Shown here piece after piece: positions 1 to 8,099 of a stretch of 26,397 bases of DNA. Made by a program: the position numbers and the translations under genes. A model generated the notes under the pieces. That model had not been told where the DNA came from. It searched no databases and worked only from the letters and a program-made list of their open reading frames with translations. Position 1 is the first letter of the stretch, and each line of letters opens with the position of its first letter. The stretch is from an uncultured Mesorhizobium sp. (GTDB lineage: Bacteria > Pseudomonadota > Alphaproteobacteria > Rhizobiales > Rhizobiaceae): assembly GCA_937958475.1 (NCBI GenBank), contig CALFXR010000109.1, positions 1 to 26,397 on the forward strand, given 5' to 3'.

Positions 1-1422
1 GACGCCATCCTGGTCGGCGCGGACTACACCGACTTCCAGGAGATCAAGGCGAGCGTCGCGACCTGGCTGCCGCTGATCAGGGAAGCCGTGGCCAAGGGCC
101 TGGAAAACGGCACCTACTACGCCGCGCAGGCGAGCGCCGAAGGCGCCAACTACCGGCGGGCGGCCATGGCCATCCTCGACGACATGACCGCGCGGATGCG
201 CAAGCAGGTCAGCGACGGCCAGGCGGAGTCCGCCGCCGCCTATGAATCGGCGCGGATGCTGATGCTCGGCGCGCTGATTGCGATCACCCTGATCGCCGCA
301 ATCTCGGCGACCTGGATCATGCTGAGCATCTCGAGGGCCGTCACCAGCGCTCTCGGCCTGGCGCGTTCGGTGGCCGCCGGCGACCTCAACGCGAAGGCGG
401 TCGTCAAGTCCAACGACGAGATCAAGGACCTCGTCGACGCGCTCAACATGATGGTCACCAAGCTGAAGGAAGTCGTCGGCGAAGTCACCGCGGCGACCCG
501 CAACGTCGCTTCCGGCAGCCAGGAGATGTCGGCGGCCGCGGAACAGCTGAGCCAGGGCGCGGTCGAGCAGTCGTCGTCGACGGAAGAGGCCTCCTCTTCG
601 GTCGAGCAGATGGCGGCGAACATCAAGCAGAACGCCGACAACGCCGGACAGACCGAGTCCATCGCCCGCCGTGCGGCTCTCGACGCCGAGACCTCGGGCA
701 AGGCCGTCGGCGCCGCCGTGAAGGCCATGGAGACGATCGCCGAGAAGATCCTGATCGTCCAGGAGATCGCCCGGCAGACCGACCTGCTGGCGCTCAACGC
801 GGCCGTCGAGGCGGCCCGCGCCGGGGAACACGGACGCGGCTTCGCCGTCGTCGCCTCGGAGGTGCGCAAGCTCGCCGAGCGCAGTCAGGCAGCTGCCCAG
901 GAGATCTCCGGTCTCTCCGGCGAAACGGTGAAGGCCGCGCAGTCGGCGGGCGAGATGCTCGGCAAGCTGGTGCCCGACATCCAGAAGACGGCGGAGCTGG
1001 TGGCCGAGATCTCGGCTGCGTCGAACGAGCAGAATGCCGGGGCGTCGCAGATCAACGCCGCCGTCCAGCAGCTCGACAAGGTCACGCAGCAGAACACGTC
1101 GGCCGCCGAGGAGATGTCGTCGACCGCCGAGGAACTGGCCACCCAGGCCGAGCAGCTGCAGGCGGCGATCAGCTACTTCCGGCTCGACGAGACGTCCGCG
1201 GCGGCTTCGCCGGCCAAGACGGCCCGCCGCCCGCAGGTCGCCCACATCAAGAGCGACCGGCCGGCGAAGGGAACCGTCGCCGGCATGCATGAGGCGCTGA
1301 AGGCGGCCGCGCCGGAAATCGCCGGCAAGCGCAAGGCAAAGTCGAACGCCGGCTTCGCCTTCAGCATGAGCGACGCCTCCGACGACCTGGACACCGAGTT
1401 CCAGCGTCAGGGCGCTGCCTGA
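1..1422 (+). CDS. Methyl-accepting chemotaxis protein (5' end missing)
   Basis: Inner-membrane chemoreceptor that passes a ligand signal to CheA/CheW. The frame is open from base 1 (DAILVGADYT...), so the N-terminus, first membrane helix and most of the sensor domain lie outside the window; 473 codons remain. Counting from base 1, a membrane helix spans about residues 86-108, a HAMP linker follows to about 160, and the cytoplasmic signalling coiled coil runs to about 395. The hairpin tip at residues 255-295 (bases 763-885) has the canonical LLALNAAVEAARAGE and GRGFAVVASEVRKLAE segments. The C-terminus ends EFQRQGAA and lacks the aromatic CheR/CheB-tethering pentapeptide (NWETF type). It heads the cheW-cheR-cheB run, so it is probably adapted by those enzymes. 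The internal GTG at 88 is not a credible start because homology-like sequence continues upstream of it. Confidence 0.95.
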   Translation, partial: DAILVGADYTDFQEIKASVATWLPLIREAVAKGLENGTYYAAQASAEGANYRRAAMAILDDMTARMRKQVSDGQAESAAAYESARMLMLGALIAITLIAAISATWIMLSISRAVTSALGLARSVAAGDLNAKAVVKSNDEIKDLVDALNMMVTKLKEVVGEVTAATRNVASGSQEMSAAAEQLSQGAVEQSSSTEEASSSVEQMAANIKQNADNAGQTESIARRAALDAETSGKAVGAAVKAMETIAEKILIVQEIARQTDLLALNAAVEAARAGEHGRGFAVVASEVRKLAERSQAAAQEISGLSGETVKAAQSAGEMLGKLVPDIQKTAELVAEISAASNEQNAGASQINAAVQQLDKVTQQNTSAAEEMSSTAEELATQAEQLQAAISYFRLDETSAAASPAKTARRPQVAHIKSDRPAKGTVAGMHEALKAAAPEIAGKRKAKSNAGFAFSMSDASDDLDTEFQRQGAA

Positions 1423-1474
1423 ACGTCCGTTCCTCCTGTCCGACCGGCATGCCCCCGCGTGCCGGCATCGGGCA

Positions 1475-1506
1475 GCTTCTCTCCCGGCTCAGGCCGGGAG
1501 AGAAGC
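1475..1506 (+). terminator. Perfect 14-bp hairpin between MCP and cheW genes
   Basis: GCTTCTCTCCCGGC (1475-1488), loop TCAG, then the exact reverse complement at 1493-1506. No T-tract follows (GATGCGAAAC), so a classical intrinsic terminator is not supported; a partial terminator, an RNA-processing or an mRNA-stabilising stem is equally possible. Confidence 0.55.
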
Positions 1507-1578
1507 GATGCGAAACGCTGAATACCCATCGGTTCCCGTTCGGTCGTTCGGATGCGAACCAAGGAGAGGAAGGCCGCC

Positions 1579-2064
1579 ATGGCTGACTTGATTCAATACG
1601 TAACCCTCGGCATTTCGAAGGAACTGCTGGCCGTACCGGTGGACCTGGTCCGGGAGATCCTGGAGATGCGGCCGATCGCGCGCCTGCCGCAGGCGCCGTC
1701 CCACCTTCTCGGCATGATCGACGTGCGCGGCACCGGGGTCCCCGTCATCGATCTCCGCCTCAAGCTCGGCTTCGAGCCGACGGCCGATACGGAGAACACC
1801 CGCATCGTGGTGCTCAACGTCGTCGTCGGCGGCAACGACACGATGTTCGGCCTGAAGACCGACCGGGTCTTCGAGGTGACCGTGCTCGACGAGGAAACCC
1901 TCGGCCGGCCGCCCGAGATCGGGACGAAGTGGCGCTCCGGCTTCATCGCCGGGATCGGCCGGCGCAACGGCGCCTTCGTCACGGTGCTCGATCTCGGCAC
2001 GCTGTTCTCCTCGGACGAGACCGCGCTCGCGGACGATATCGCCGAGAACGACCGGGCGGCCTGA
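1579..2064 (+). CDS. cheW: Chemotaxis coupling protein CheW
   Basis: Scaffold protein linking MCP tips to the kinase CheA in the cytoplasm. The 161-residue product is a single CheW (SH3-like) domain of normal length: N-terminal strand IQYVTLGISKELLAVPV, the conserved RG segment IDVRGTGVPVIDLRLKLG at about residues 49-66, and the C-terminal FIAGIGRRNGAFVTVLDL strand pair. ATG 1579 is chosen because AAGGAGAGG lies 9 bases ahead of it; an in-frame ATG at 1552 would put that ribosome-binding site inside the gene and add nine residues atypical of the family. It lies between the receptor and cheR genes in the same direction, with the 1475-1506 hairpin upstream, so its level may be set apart from the receptor. 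Confidence 0.95.
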   Translation: MADLIQYVTLGISKELLAVPVDLVREILEMRPIARLPQAPSHLLGMIDVRGTGVPVIDLRLKLGFEPTADTENTRIVVLNVVVGGNDTMFGLKTDRVFEVTVLDEETLGRPPEIGTKWRSGFIAGIGRRNGAFVTVLDLGTLFSSDETALADDIAENDRAA

Positions 2065-2079
2065 CCGATCCCCGGACGC

Positions 2080-2097
2080 CGGCGGCCTTCGCCGCCG
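2080..2097 (+). other. Small hairpin between cheW and cheR
   Basis: CGGCGGC (2080-2086), loop CTTC, then GCCGCCG (2091-2097), a perfect 7-bp GC stem in the 71-base gap. No T-run follows. It may tune cheR translation or stability, or be a chance GC palindrome. Confidence 0.3.
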
Positions 2098-2135
2098 ACG
2101 TCCCGACAAACCCAACAGGCAGAGCGAGCAGGGCA

Positions 2136-3026
2136 GTGGCGCAAAGCAGTTTGAAACGGATGGTCGCAGCGGACACGGAAGAGAGCGGCAAAGACCGCCT
2201 CGGCACCGCCGATTACAACCGTATCGCGACCCTCATCGGCGGGCTGGCCGGCATCAAGCTGCCGCCCGCCAAGCACCTGATGGTCGAGGGACGCCTGAGG
2301 AAGCGCATGCGGGCGCTCGGGTATGCCAACCTGACGGAATACTGCCGCTTCCTGTTCGACGAAGGCGGGCTCGACAGCGACCTCGTCCACGTCATCGACG
2401 CGGTGACGACCAACAAGACGGATTTCTTCCGCGAACCCGAACATTTCACCTGCCTGGAAAAGAATATCGTGCCATCGCTCCTCGAGCGGCGCGGCGGCGT
2501 CCAGAAGGCAAAGCTGAAGCTCTGGAGCGCGGCGAGTTCGAGCGGGGCGGAGGCCTACACGATGGCCATGGTCATGGCCGATCTCGCCGCCCGCACCCAC
2601 GCGTTCGACTTCGCGGTGCTGGCGACGGACATCTCGACCGAGGTGCTGGCCGCCGGCAAGCGGGCGGTCTATCCGCGCGAGATGGTCTCGCCGGTGCCGC
2701 CCGAGATGCAGCGACGCTATCTCATGCGAGGTCAGGGCGCGGCCTATTCGAGCGTCGTGCGCATGGTGCCGGAACTGCGGCGGCGGGTGCATTTCGAGCG
2801 GCTCAACCTGATGGACGAGACCTATCCGTTCGACCGCGACGTCGATGTCATCTTCCTGCGCAACGTCCTCATCTATTTCGAGAAGGCGACGCAGGAAGCC
2901 GTCGTCCAACGGCTCGTCGGGCACCTGCGCCCCGGCGGCTTCATCATCCTCGGCCATTCGGAATCGATGATCGGCAGCAACCTGCGGTTCGATCAGTGGT
3001 CTCCGGGCGTCTTCCGGAAGTCGTGA
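2136..3026 (+). CDS. cheR: Chemotaxis protein methyltransferase CheR
   Basis: Transfers methyl groups from S-adenosylmethionine to glutamates of MCPs (adaptation). Both CheR parts are visible: an all-helical N-domain (YNRIATLIGGLAGIKL ... GRLRKRMRALG ... TTNKTDFFREPEHF) and a Rossmann-type SAM domain with LWSAASSSGAEAY, the acidic strand end VLATDIS, FLRNVLIYF and the C-terminal LGHSESM. The usual GEEPY is GAEAY here; the second, SAM-contacting glutamate is kept. The start is uncertain: GTG 2136 has a weak AGG four to six bases upstream and gives 296 residues, whereas ATG 2160 gives 288, close to the 286 of the E. coli enzyme, but has no ribosome-binding site. The frame stays open far upstream, but that part is cheW shadow. 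The stop codon sits on the ribosome-binding site of cheB. Confidence 0.93.
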   Translation: MAQSSLKRMVAADTEESGKDRLGTADYNRIATLIGGLAGIKLPPAKHLMVEGRLRKRMRALGYANLTEYCRFLFDEGGLDSDLVHVIDAVTTNKTDFFREPEHFTCLEKNIVPSLLERRGGVQKAKLKLWSAASSSGAEAYTMAMVMADLAARTHAFDFAVLATDISTEVLAAGKRAVYPREMVSPVPPEMQRRYLMRGQGAAYSSVVRMVPELRRRVHFERLNLMDETYPFDRDVDVIFLRNVLIYFEKATQEAVVQRLVGHLRPGGFIILGHSESMIGSNLRFDQWSPGVFRKS

Positions 3027-3034
3027 GGGCAATC

Positions 3035-4159
3035 ATGGAAAGAACGGCCGATCACGTGTCTTCTTCGCGAAAGATCCGGGTTCTCATCGTCGACGATTCA
3101 GCCGCGGTGCGGCAGGCGCTTTCCGACATCATCTCCAGCGACGATCATCTCGAGGTCATGGCGACGGCCTCGGACCCCTATGTCGCCGCCGAACGCATGC
3201 GCCAGGAGATCCCGGACGTCATCTTCCTCGACATCGAGATGCCGCGCATGGACGGCCTCACCTTCCTGCGCAGGATCATGGCCCAGCGCCCGATTCCCGT
3301 GGTCATCTGCTCGACGCTGACCGAGGAGGGCTCGGCCGCCTTCCTCCACGCGCTCGAGGCCGGCGCCGTCGACGTCATCACCAAGCCGCGCGTCGATACC
3401 GCGCACGCGCTGTCGGAAGCGCGCATCCGGATCTGCGACGTGGCCAAGGCCGCGGCGCATGCCCGCGTCGGTGGACGCCGGCGCGTGCTGGCGCCGGTGA
3501 AGGTCGAGGCCAAGCTCACGGCGGATGCGGTGATCGCGCCGGCTCCGCATCGCCGGCTGGACATTCCCACCGATCCGATCGTCGCGATCGGCGCCTCGAC
3601 CGGCGGGACCGAGGCCATTCATTCGGTGCTGACCAGGCTGTCCGTCAACACGGCCGGAATCGTCATCGTCCAGCACATGCCCGAGCGGTTCACCGCAGCC
3701 TTCGCCCGCCGTCTCGACGGCCTGTGCGCGATCTCGGTGAAGGAGGCCGAGGACGGTGATCCGGTCCTTCCCGGCCAGGCGCTGATCGCGCCCGGCAACC
3801 GCCACATGCTGGTCACGCGCGTCGGCCGGCATTTCCGGGTCGTCGTCAAGGACGGCCCTCATGTTTCGCGCCATCGTCCTTCAGTCGACGTCCTCTTCCG
3901 CTCGGTGGCGCAGTCCGTCGGGCCCAATGCGCTCGGCATCCTCCTGACCGGCATGGGAGACGACGGCGCTCAGGGTCTCCTCGAAATGAAGCGCGCCGGG
4001 GCGGAGACGATCGCCCAGGACGAGGAGAGCTGCATCGTCTTCGGCATGCCCAAGGAAGCCATCGAGCGGGGTGCCGCAGACAAGGTCTTGCACCTGAAAC
4101 GCATTCCCGACGAGATCGCCGGCCACGGGCGCCGCTCGCTCAGGAGGGATGCGTCGTGA
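3035..4159 (+). CDS. cheB: Chemotaxis response regulator / protein-glutamate methylesterase CheB
   Basis: Removes receptor methyl groups and deamidates receptor glutamines when phosphorylated by CheA. The 374-residue protein has a receiver domain (about 14-135) with acidic pair D20-D21, phosphoacceptor D66 in FLDIEMP and switch lysine K117 in ITKPR, then a linker, then the esterase domain (about 180-365). The catalytic triad is visible: S188 in GASTGG, H214 in QHMPE and D310 in TGMGDDGA. ATG 3035 follows GAGGG at 3025-3029, which overlaps the cheR stop; upstream in-frame codons lie inside cheR. It ends in a GTGA overlap with the next gene, implying translational coupling. All catalytic residues are intact, so it should be active. 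Confidence 0.96.
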   Translation: MERTADHVSSSRKIRVLIVDDSAAVRQALSDIISSDDHLEVMATASDPYVAAERMRQEIPDVIFLDIEMPRMDGLTFLRRIMAQRPIPVVICSTLTEEGSAAFLHALEAGAVDVITKPRVDTAHALSEARIRICDVAKAAAHARVGGRRRVLAPVKVEAKLTADAVIAPAPHRRLDIPTDPIVAIGASTGGTEAIHSVLTRLSVNTAGIVIVQHMPERFTAAFARRLDGLCAISVKEAEDGDPVLPGQALIAPGNRHMLVTRVGRHFRVVVKDGPHVSRHRPSVDVLFRSVAQSVGPNALGILLTGMGDDGAQGLLEMKRAGAETIAQDEESCIVFGMPKEAIERGAADKVLHLKRIPDEIAGHGRRSLRRDAS

Positions 4160-5922
4160 GCGCGGTGGCTACCGTCCCGCTCCCTGGCCGTCGCAGCATC
4201 GGGTTCCGCCATGAACTGATGAGGCTGGCCCCCCTGCTCGCCGAGCCGCGGCGTGCCATCGAGCAGGTCTTTCTCGACATGGGGCGCGACCTCCTCGGCT
4301 GTTCTGCGCTTCTCAACGAGATCACGGCGGCGCACGAGGGTCTGTCGGCGGAGTTCGAGAGCGACATCTGCGACCGGGCCGCACGCCATCTCCAGGCGAT
4401 CCGCGATCAGGTGGAGCAACTGGCCGCCTTCCAGTCGGGCGAACAGGACCACATGACCCGGCTCGCGGCGGTCGCGGCCGCCGTCACAGGCCCCCTGAGC
4501 GGCCTGCGCCAGGCGGTCCGCGCGATCAAGCTGATCACCGTCAATGCCCGCATCGCCGCCGCCGGGATTGGGGGGCAGAAACACGATTTCGATGCGTTCA
4601 CGAGCGACATGAAATCGCTCAGCAGCAGCGTGGAGACGGCGGTTGCGGCCTTTTCCGATGCGCTCGGCAAACTGGTCGTCAATCTCGAAAGCGCGCATTC
4701 GGCCAACGCCGCTTTTGCCGCAAGGCACGGCAACACGATCGCACTGATCTCCGACCGGCTGGCCGCCAATCAGGAGATCGCCACCGCCCACAGGGCGCGG
4801 GCGAAGACGAAGGCCGAGGAACAGCGCGTCCTCAACGGGCAGATCCTGATGTCGGTCGCGGCGGCCGTCGGCGCCATGCAGATCGGCGACATCACCCGGC
4901 AGCGCGTCGAGCATGTCGAGCAGGTTCTCGAAGAACTGGCCGAACTCGCCGATTCGGCACAATCGGAGCCGTCGCACGACCTGGCGACGACGATCTCGGT
5001 CGCGTGCCACCTGCAGGTACTGCAGATGGACGATACGCTCGAGGCGTTCGACCGCGAAATCCTCGGCCTCGCCGGTTCGCTGCGCAGTCTGGCGAGCGAT
5101 GCCACGGCGATCCTGCAGGCGGGCAGCCGTGAAGCCGAGACGCTGCTGTCCGCCGGCGGTTCGGCGCTCGGTGCGATGATCGAAGACCTCAGGAAGATCC
5201 GCATCCTATTCGACGATTTCGGGCGCACGCGCAGCGAGATCGAGAAGACGGCGCGCGAGGTCGAACGCGCCGTGGCGGTCATGGTCGGTCATCTCGATTC
5301 GGTCGCGGACATAGAGCACAACATCCGCCTCGTCAGCCTGAACACAACCATCCAGTGCACGCAGCTCGGTGTCGAGGGCCGGGCGCTGAGGGTGGTCGCC
5401 CAGGAGTTGCGCGACCTGGCAAAATCGACCGTCGCGACAGCCGCCGCCATCATGGACGGGCTGCGCGAGGCGGAGGCCCTGGTCGGCCGGCTGGGCGACG
5501 GCGCCTCGCACAGCATGGCGCAGACGGTGTCGGCGCTCGCCGGCGATGCCGGCACGGCCATCGAGCTGTTCGAGACCATGGCCGAGCGCCTGCAAGGCCA
5601 CGTCGCGACGATGACGGCGGCCGGTCCGCGCGTCATCCGCCAGCTCACCGCCGGCACCGAGGCGGTTTCCGGCCGCCGGGAGTTCACCAGGGGATGGCAT
5701 GTGGGGCGCAGCCGCATCGCCTCGTTGGCGCCTCTCGACTCCCAGTCGTGCGACCCCTCTACCGTCGATGTTGCGTTCTTCGCGCGCCTGCGGAGCCGCT
5801 ACACGATGGATTCCGAAAGGCGACTGCACGACGCCCTGCTCGGCACGACGATGGCCGAAGACACGGTCAATTTGTGCGACGAGCCGCATGCCGAAGCGGA
5901 TGTCGATGATTTCCTCTTATAG
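4156..5922 (+). CDS. Soluble MCP-like chemotaxis protein with CheZ-type motifs, function unproven
   Basis: I do not recognise a named family. It starts at GTG 4156 (AGGAGGG eight bases upstream), overlapping cheB by 4 bp, so it belongs to the che operon. The 588 residues are largely helical, with no signal peptide or membrane segment. Two stretches look like worn MCP hairpin tips: residues 124-158 (IKLITVNARIAAAG ...) and 389-425 (IRLVSLNTTIQCTQLG ... VVAQELRDLAKST). Between them, helix GAMQIGDITRQRVEHVEQVL contains D245-I-T-R-Q249, the DxxxQ pattern of the CheZ phosphatase active site. The last residues, EADVDDFLL, resemble the CheZ C-terminal CheY-binding tail (QVDDLLDSLGF) and the FliM N-terminal motif. 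A conserved-looking block RLRSRYTMDSERRLHDALL lies before the tail. Possible roles are CheY-P phosphatase, phosphate-sink regulator or receptor-array scaffold. The coding call is firm; the role is inference. Confidence 0.85.
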   Translation: MSAVATVPLPGRRSIGFRHELMRLAPLLAEPRRAIEQVFLDMGRDLLGCSALLNEITAAHEGLSAEFESDICDRAARHLQAIRDQVEQLAAFQSGEQDHMTRLAAVAAAVTGPLSGLRQAVRAIKLITVNARIAAAGIGGQKHDFDAFTSDMKSLSSSVETAVAAFSDALGKLVVNLESAHSANAAFAARHGNTIALISDRLAANQEIATAHRARAKTKAEEQRVLNGQILMSVAAAVGAMQIGDITRQRVEHVEQVLEELAELADSAQSEPSHDLATTISVACHLQVLQMDDTLEAFDREILGLAGSLRSLASDATAILQAGSREAETLLSAGGSALGAMIEDLRKIRILFDDFGRTRSEIEKTAREVERAVAVMVGHLDSVADIEHNIRLVSLNTTIQCTQLGVEGRALRVVAQELRDLAKSTVATAAAIMDGLREAEALVGRLGDGASHSMAQTVSALAGDAGTAIELFETMAERLQGHVATMTAAGPRVIRQLTAGTEAVSGRREFTRGWHVGRSRIASLAPLDSQSCDPSTVDVAFFARLRSRYTMDSERRLHDALLGTTMAEDTVNLCDEPHAEADVDDFLL

Positions 5923-6102
5923 CTGTTCCATATTGTTGCCGCTTTTACTTCATTGTTGCTGCCTTTCCGGCATTTGCCCTTCTTGTGCATCGAGGGGGCG
6001 ACCGCAGGGCGGGCGGCGCAAGTGATCATCGCGAAGCACGTCTTACGTCGCGCGACTTGAGGCTTGGACCGGATCGGATTCAGACCCCTTGGGAGCAGGT
6101 GC

Positions 6103-7104
6103 ATGTCGGACGATATCTCCTCTTTCACCTCTCCGGGATTGTCCGGAATGAATTTCGAGGAACTGCTCGGCACACTCAAGACGTACGCACTTCCGATGTC
6201 CGGCTTCCTCGAGAGCCGAACGGGTGAGGAATTCCGCTGGTGGGGCGAAACTGTCGCAGGCGCCGGCATCGTGCTCAGCCGGCGGGTCTGCAGCATCGAC
6301 TGGACGCTGACGCTGGAGACCTCAGAGGAAGCGTTGTGCGTCATCATTCCCCTCGCCGGGGGAAGCTTAGAAGCAGAGATCGGCGACCAGGAGATGAAGG
6401 TTCTTCCGGGCACTGCGTTGATCGCCGCTGCACCCTCAGTGCGGCGCATACGCTTCCGCTGTGCGCCGCAGCTTTCCTATGTCGGCCTGTTCTTCGACAG
6501 CGCCACCGTCGCGAGGGTTCTGCTGTCGGTACTGAGGCGCGCCGTCCTCAGCGAATTGCATCTGGCTCCGCTATTCGATCTGTCGACGGGAACCGGCGTA
6601 CTCTTCAGGCGTCTGGCGGAGACTCTGGAGGCCGGCCTAGCGGACGGCGGAGCCCTGGCGCGGTCGCCGAGATTGACGGCCCTTCTCGTCGAGGCGGCTC
6701 TCAGGACGATCTTCGAGAACGTCCCGCATCGGCTGAGCGGTTCCGTGCGTCCCGGCATCCTGGACTCGGCGCCCCAGCATGTCCGGTTGGCCGTCAACTT
6801 CATGCATGCCAACATGCATCGGCCGATTACCGTCGACGACATCGCCAATGCAGCGGGGACGAGCCTGCGCTCCCTGCAGGTCGGTTTCCGGCAGTACTTG
6901 CACGTGGTGCCGACGGCCTATCTTCGCCGCATACGACTCGAGGCCGCGCACAGGTTGTTGTCCCTGCCGGACAACAGGCTGCCGATCAGCACCGTAGCCT
7001 TGAAGTCGGGCTTCTCGCACCTGGGACGGTTCTCCGCCGAATACCGGTCGCTCTATGGAGTCTCCCCGGTCGAGACCGTGGCCAAGGCGCGCCTTCGCGA
7101 GTAG
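6103..7104 (+). CDS. AraC-family transcriptional regulator
   Basis: DNA-binding regulator of 333 residues. The N-terminal part (about 30-160) looks like the AraC-binding-like beta-barrel (LCVIIPLAGGSLEAEIGDQE, VLPGTALIAAAPS). The C-terminal part carries the two helix-turn-helix motifs of the family: residues 242-268 (ITVDDIANAAGTSLRSLQVGF) and 295-322 (ISTVALKSGFSHLGRFSAEY), ending in the typical YGVSP. ATG 6103 is preferred over an in-frame TTG at 6064 because GGGAGCAGG precedes it. It lies 180 bases after the che operon and converges, with 15 bases between stops, on the sugar operon's last gene. The target is unknown: it could control the sugar locus, the che operon or something distant. 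Confidence 0.92.
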   Translation: MSDDISSFTSPGLSGMNFEELLGTLKTYALPMSGFLESRTGEEFRWWGETVAGAGIVLSRRVCSIDWTLTLETSEEALCVIIPLAGGSLEAEIGDQEMKVLPGTALIAAAPSVRRIRFRCAPQLSYVGLFFDSATVARVLLSVLRRAVLSELHLAPLFDLSTGTGVLFRRLAETLEAGLADGGALARSPRLTALLVEAALRTIFENVPHRLSGSVRPGILDSAPQHVRLAVNFMHANMHRPITVDDIANAAGTSLRSLQVGFRQYLHVVPTAYLRRIRLEAAHRLLSLPDNRLPISTVALKSGFSHLGRFSAEYRSLYGVSPVETVAKARLRE

Positions 7105-7119
7105 GGCTGCGCCGCGGCG

Positions 7120-8025
7120 TCAGCATCCCCGCACGTTGAGGTAGACCGAGCGCAGGGTCGTCGTGGCGGTGATGAACAGCCGATTGCGCTTGGGGCCGCC
7201 GAAACAGACGTTGGATACCGTCTCGTCGATCGGGATCTTGCCGAGAAGCGCACCGTCCGGCGCGTAGCAGTGCACCCCGTCGCCGGCCGACGTCCAGATA
7301 CGGCCGTCGGTGTCGACCCGGAACCCGTCGAAGAGGCCGTCCCCGCAGACCGCGAACTCCTCTCCGGTGCCGAGCGACGCGCCGTCGTCCGCCACCTTGT
7401 AGCGACGTATCGCCGGCGCGCAGTCGGGAAAATGCGTCCTGCCTGAATCGGCGACGTAGAGAAAGGCCTCGTCGGGCGAGAAGGCGAGCCCGTTCGGCTG
7501 CTTCATGTCGTCGACGACTCGCGTGACGCAGCCCGCCGGATCGATCCGGTAGACGTGACTTCCGTCCATTTCCATGGGCGACATGTCGCCCTCGTAGTCG
7601 CCGTCGATGCCATAGGACGGATCGGTGAACCAGATCGAGCCGTCCGACTTGACAACGACGTCGTTGGGCGAGTTCAGGCGTCTGCCGTCGAAGCTATCGG
7701 CGAGGACGGTGCGCGTCCCGTCGATCTCGTAGCGGCTGACGCAGCGGCCACGGTGCTCGCAGGCGACGAGGCGGCCTTGCCGGTCCATCGCGTGGCCGTT
7801 CTGGTTGCGGCACGGCTGCTCGAAGACGGACACGTGTCCGTCGGACTCGTCCCAGCGCAGAATCCGGTCATTGGGAATGTCGGACCAGATCAGGTACCTC
7901 GCGGCGGGCAGATAGACCGGCCCTTCGGCCCAGCGGCCGCCGCTCCACAGGATCTCGACGCGGGCGCTCTGGTGGATGAGCGTCGCGAAGCGCGGGTCGT
8001 GGATCTCGTAGTCCTTCGATGCCAT
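7120..8025 (-). CDS. SMP-30/gluconolactonase family lactonase
   Basis: Six-bladed beta-propeller hydrolase that opens sugar lactones to aldonic acids using a divalent metal. The 301-residue length is normal for the family. Metal and substrate residues are in place: E34 in RWAEGPV, N121 in LNSPNDVV, N178 in QPNGLAFSPD and D233 in LFDGFRVDTDG. ATG 8025 has GGGAGGG about six bases upstream. There is no signal peptide, so it is probably cytoplasmic. It is the last gene of the leftward sugar operon, 74 bases after the permease. Together with the Gfo/Idh/MocA dehydrogenase of the divergent operon it suggests sugar oxidation to a lactone followed by hydrolysis. The exact sugar cannot be read from the sequence. 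Confidence 0.9.
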   Translation of the reverse strand: MASKDYEIHDPRFATLIHQSARVEILWSGGRWAEGPVYLPAARYLIWSDIPNDRILRWDESDGHVSVFEQPCRNQNGHAMDRQGRLVACEHRGRCVSRYEIDGTRTVLADSFDGRRLNSPNDVVVKSDGSIWFTDPSYGIDGDYEGDMSPMEMDGSHVYRIDPAGCVTRVVDDMKQPNGLAFSPDEAFLYVADSGRTHFPDCAPAIRRYKVADDGASLGTGEEFAVCGDGLFDGFRVDTDGRIWTSAGDGVHCYAPDGALLGKIPIDETVSNVCFGGPKRNRLFITATTTLRSVYLNVRGC

Positions 8026-8099
8026 GGTTCCCTCCCGAACGAGCCGCGCCGGGGATAGATCGAAACGCGGTCTCCCATCTTACCTTCAGTCGAGAAGGC

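Noticed and set aside
88..90. GTG as the start of the first chemoreceptor gene
   Set aside because: The frame and receptor-like sequence continue upstream to the window edge, so the gene is truncated rather than starting here.
1593..3032. 479-codon minus-strand open frame opposite cheW and cheR
   Set aside because: Composition is that of a GC-rich antisense shadow (rich in R, H, D, G), with no recognisable domain, and it lies opposite clear chemotaxis genes.
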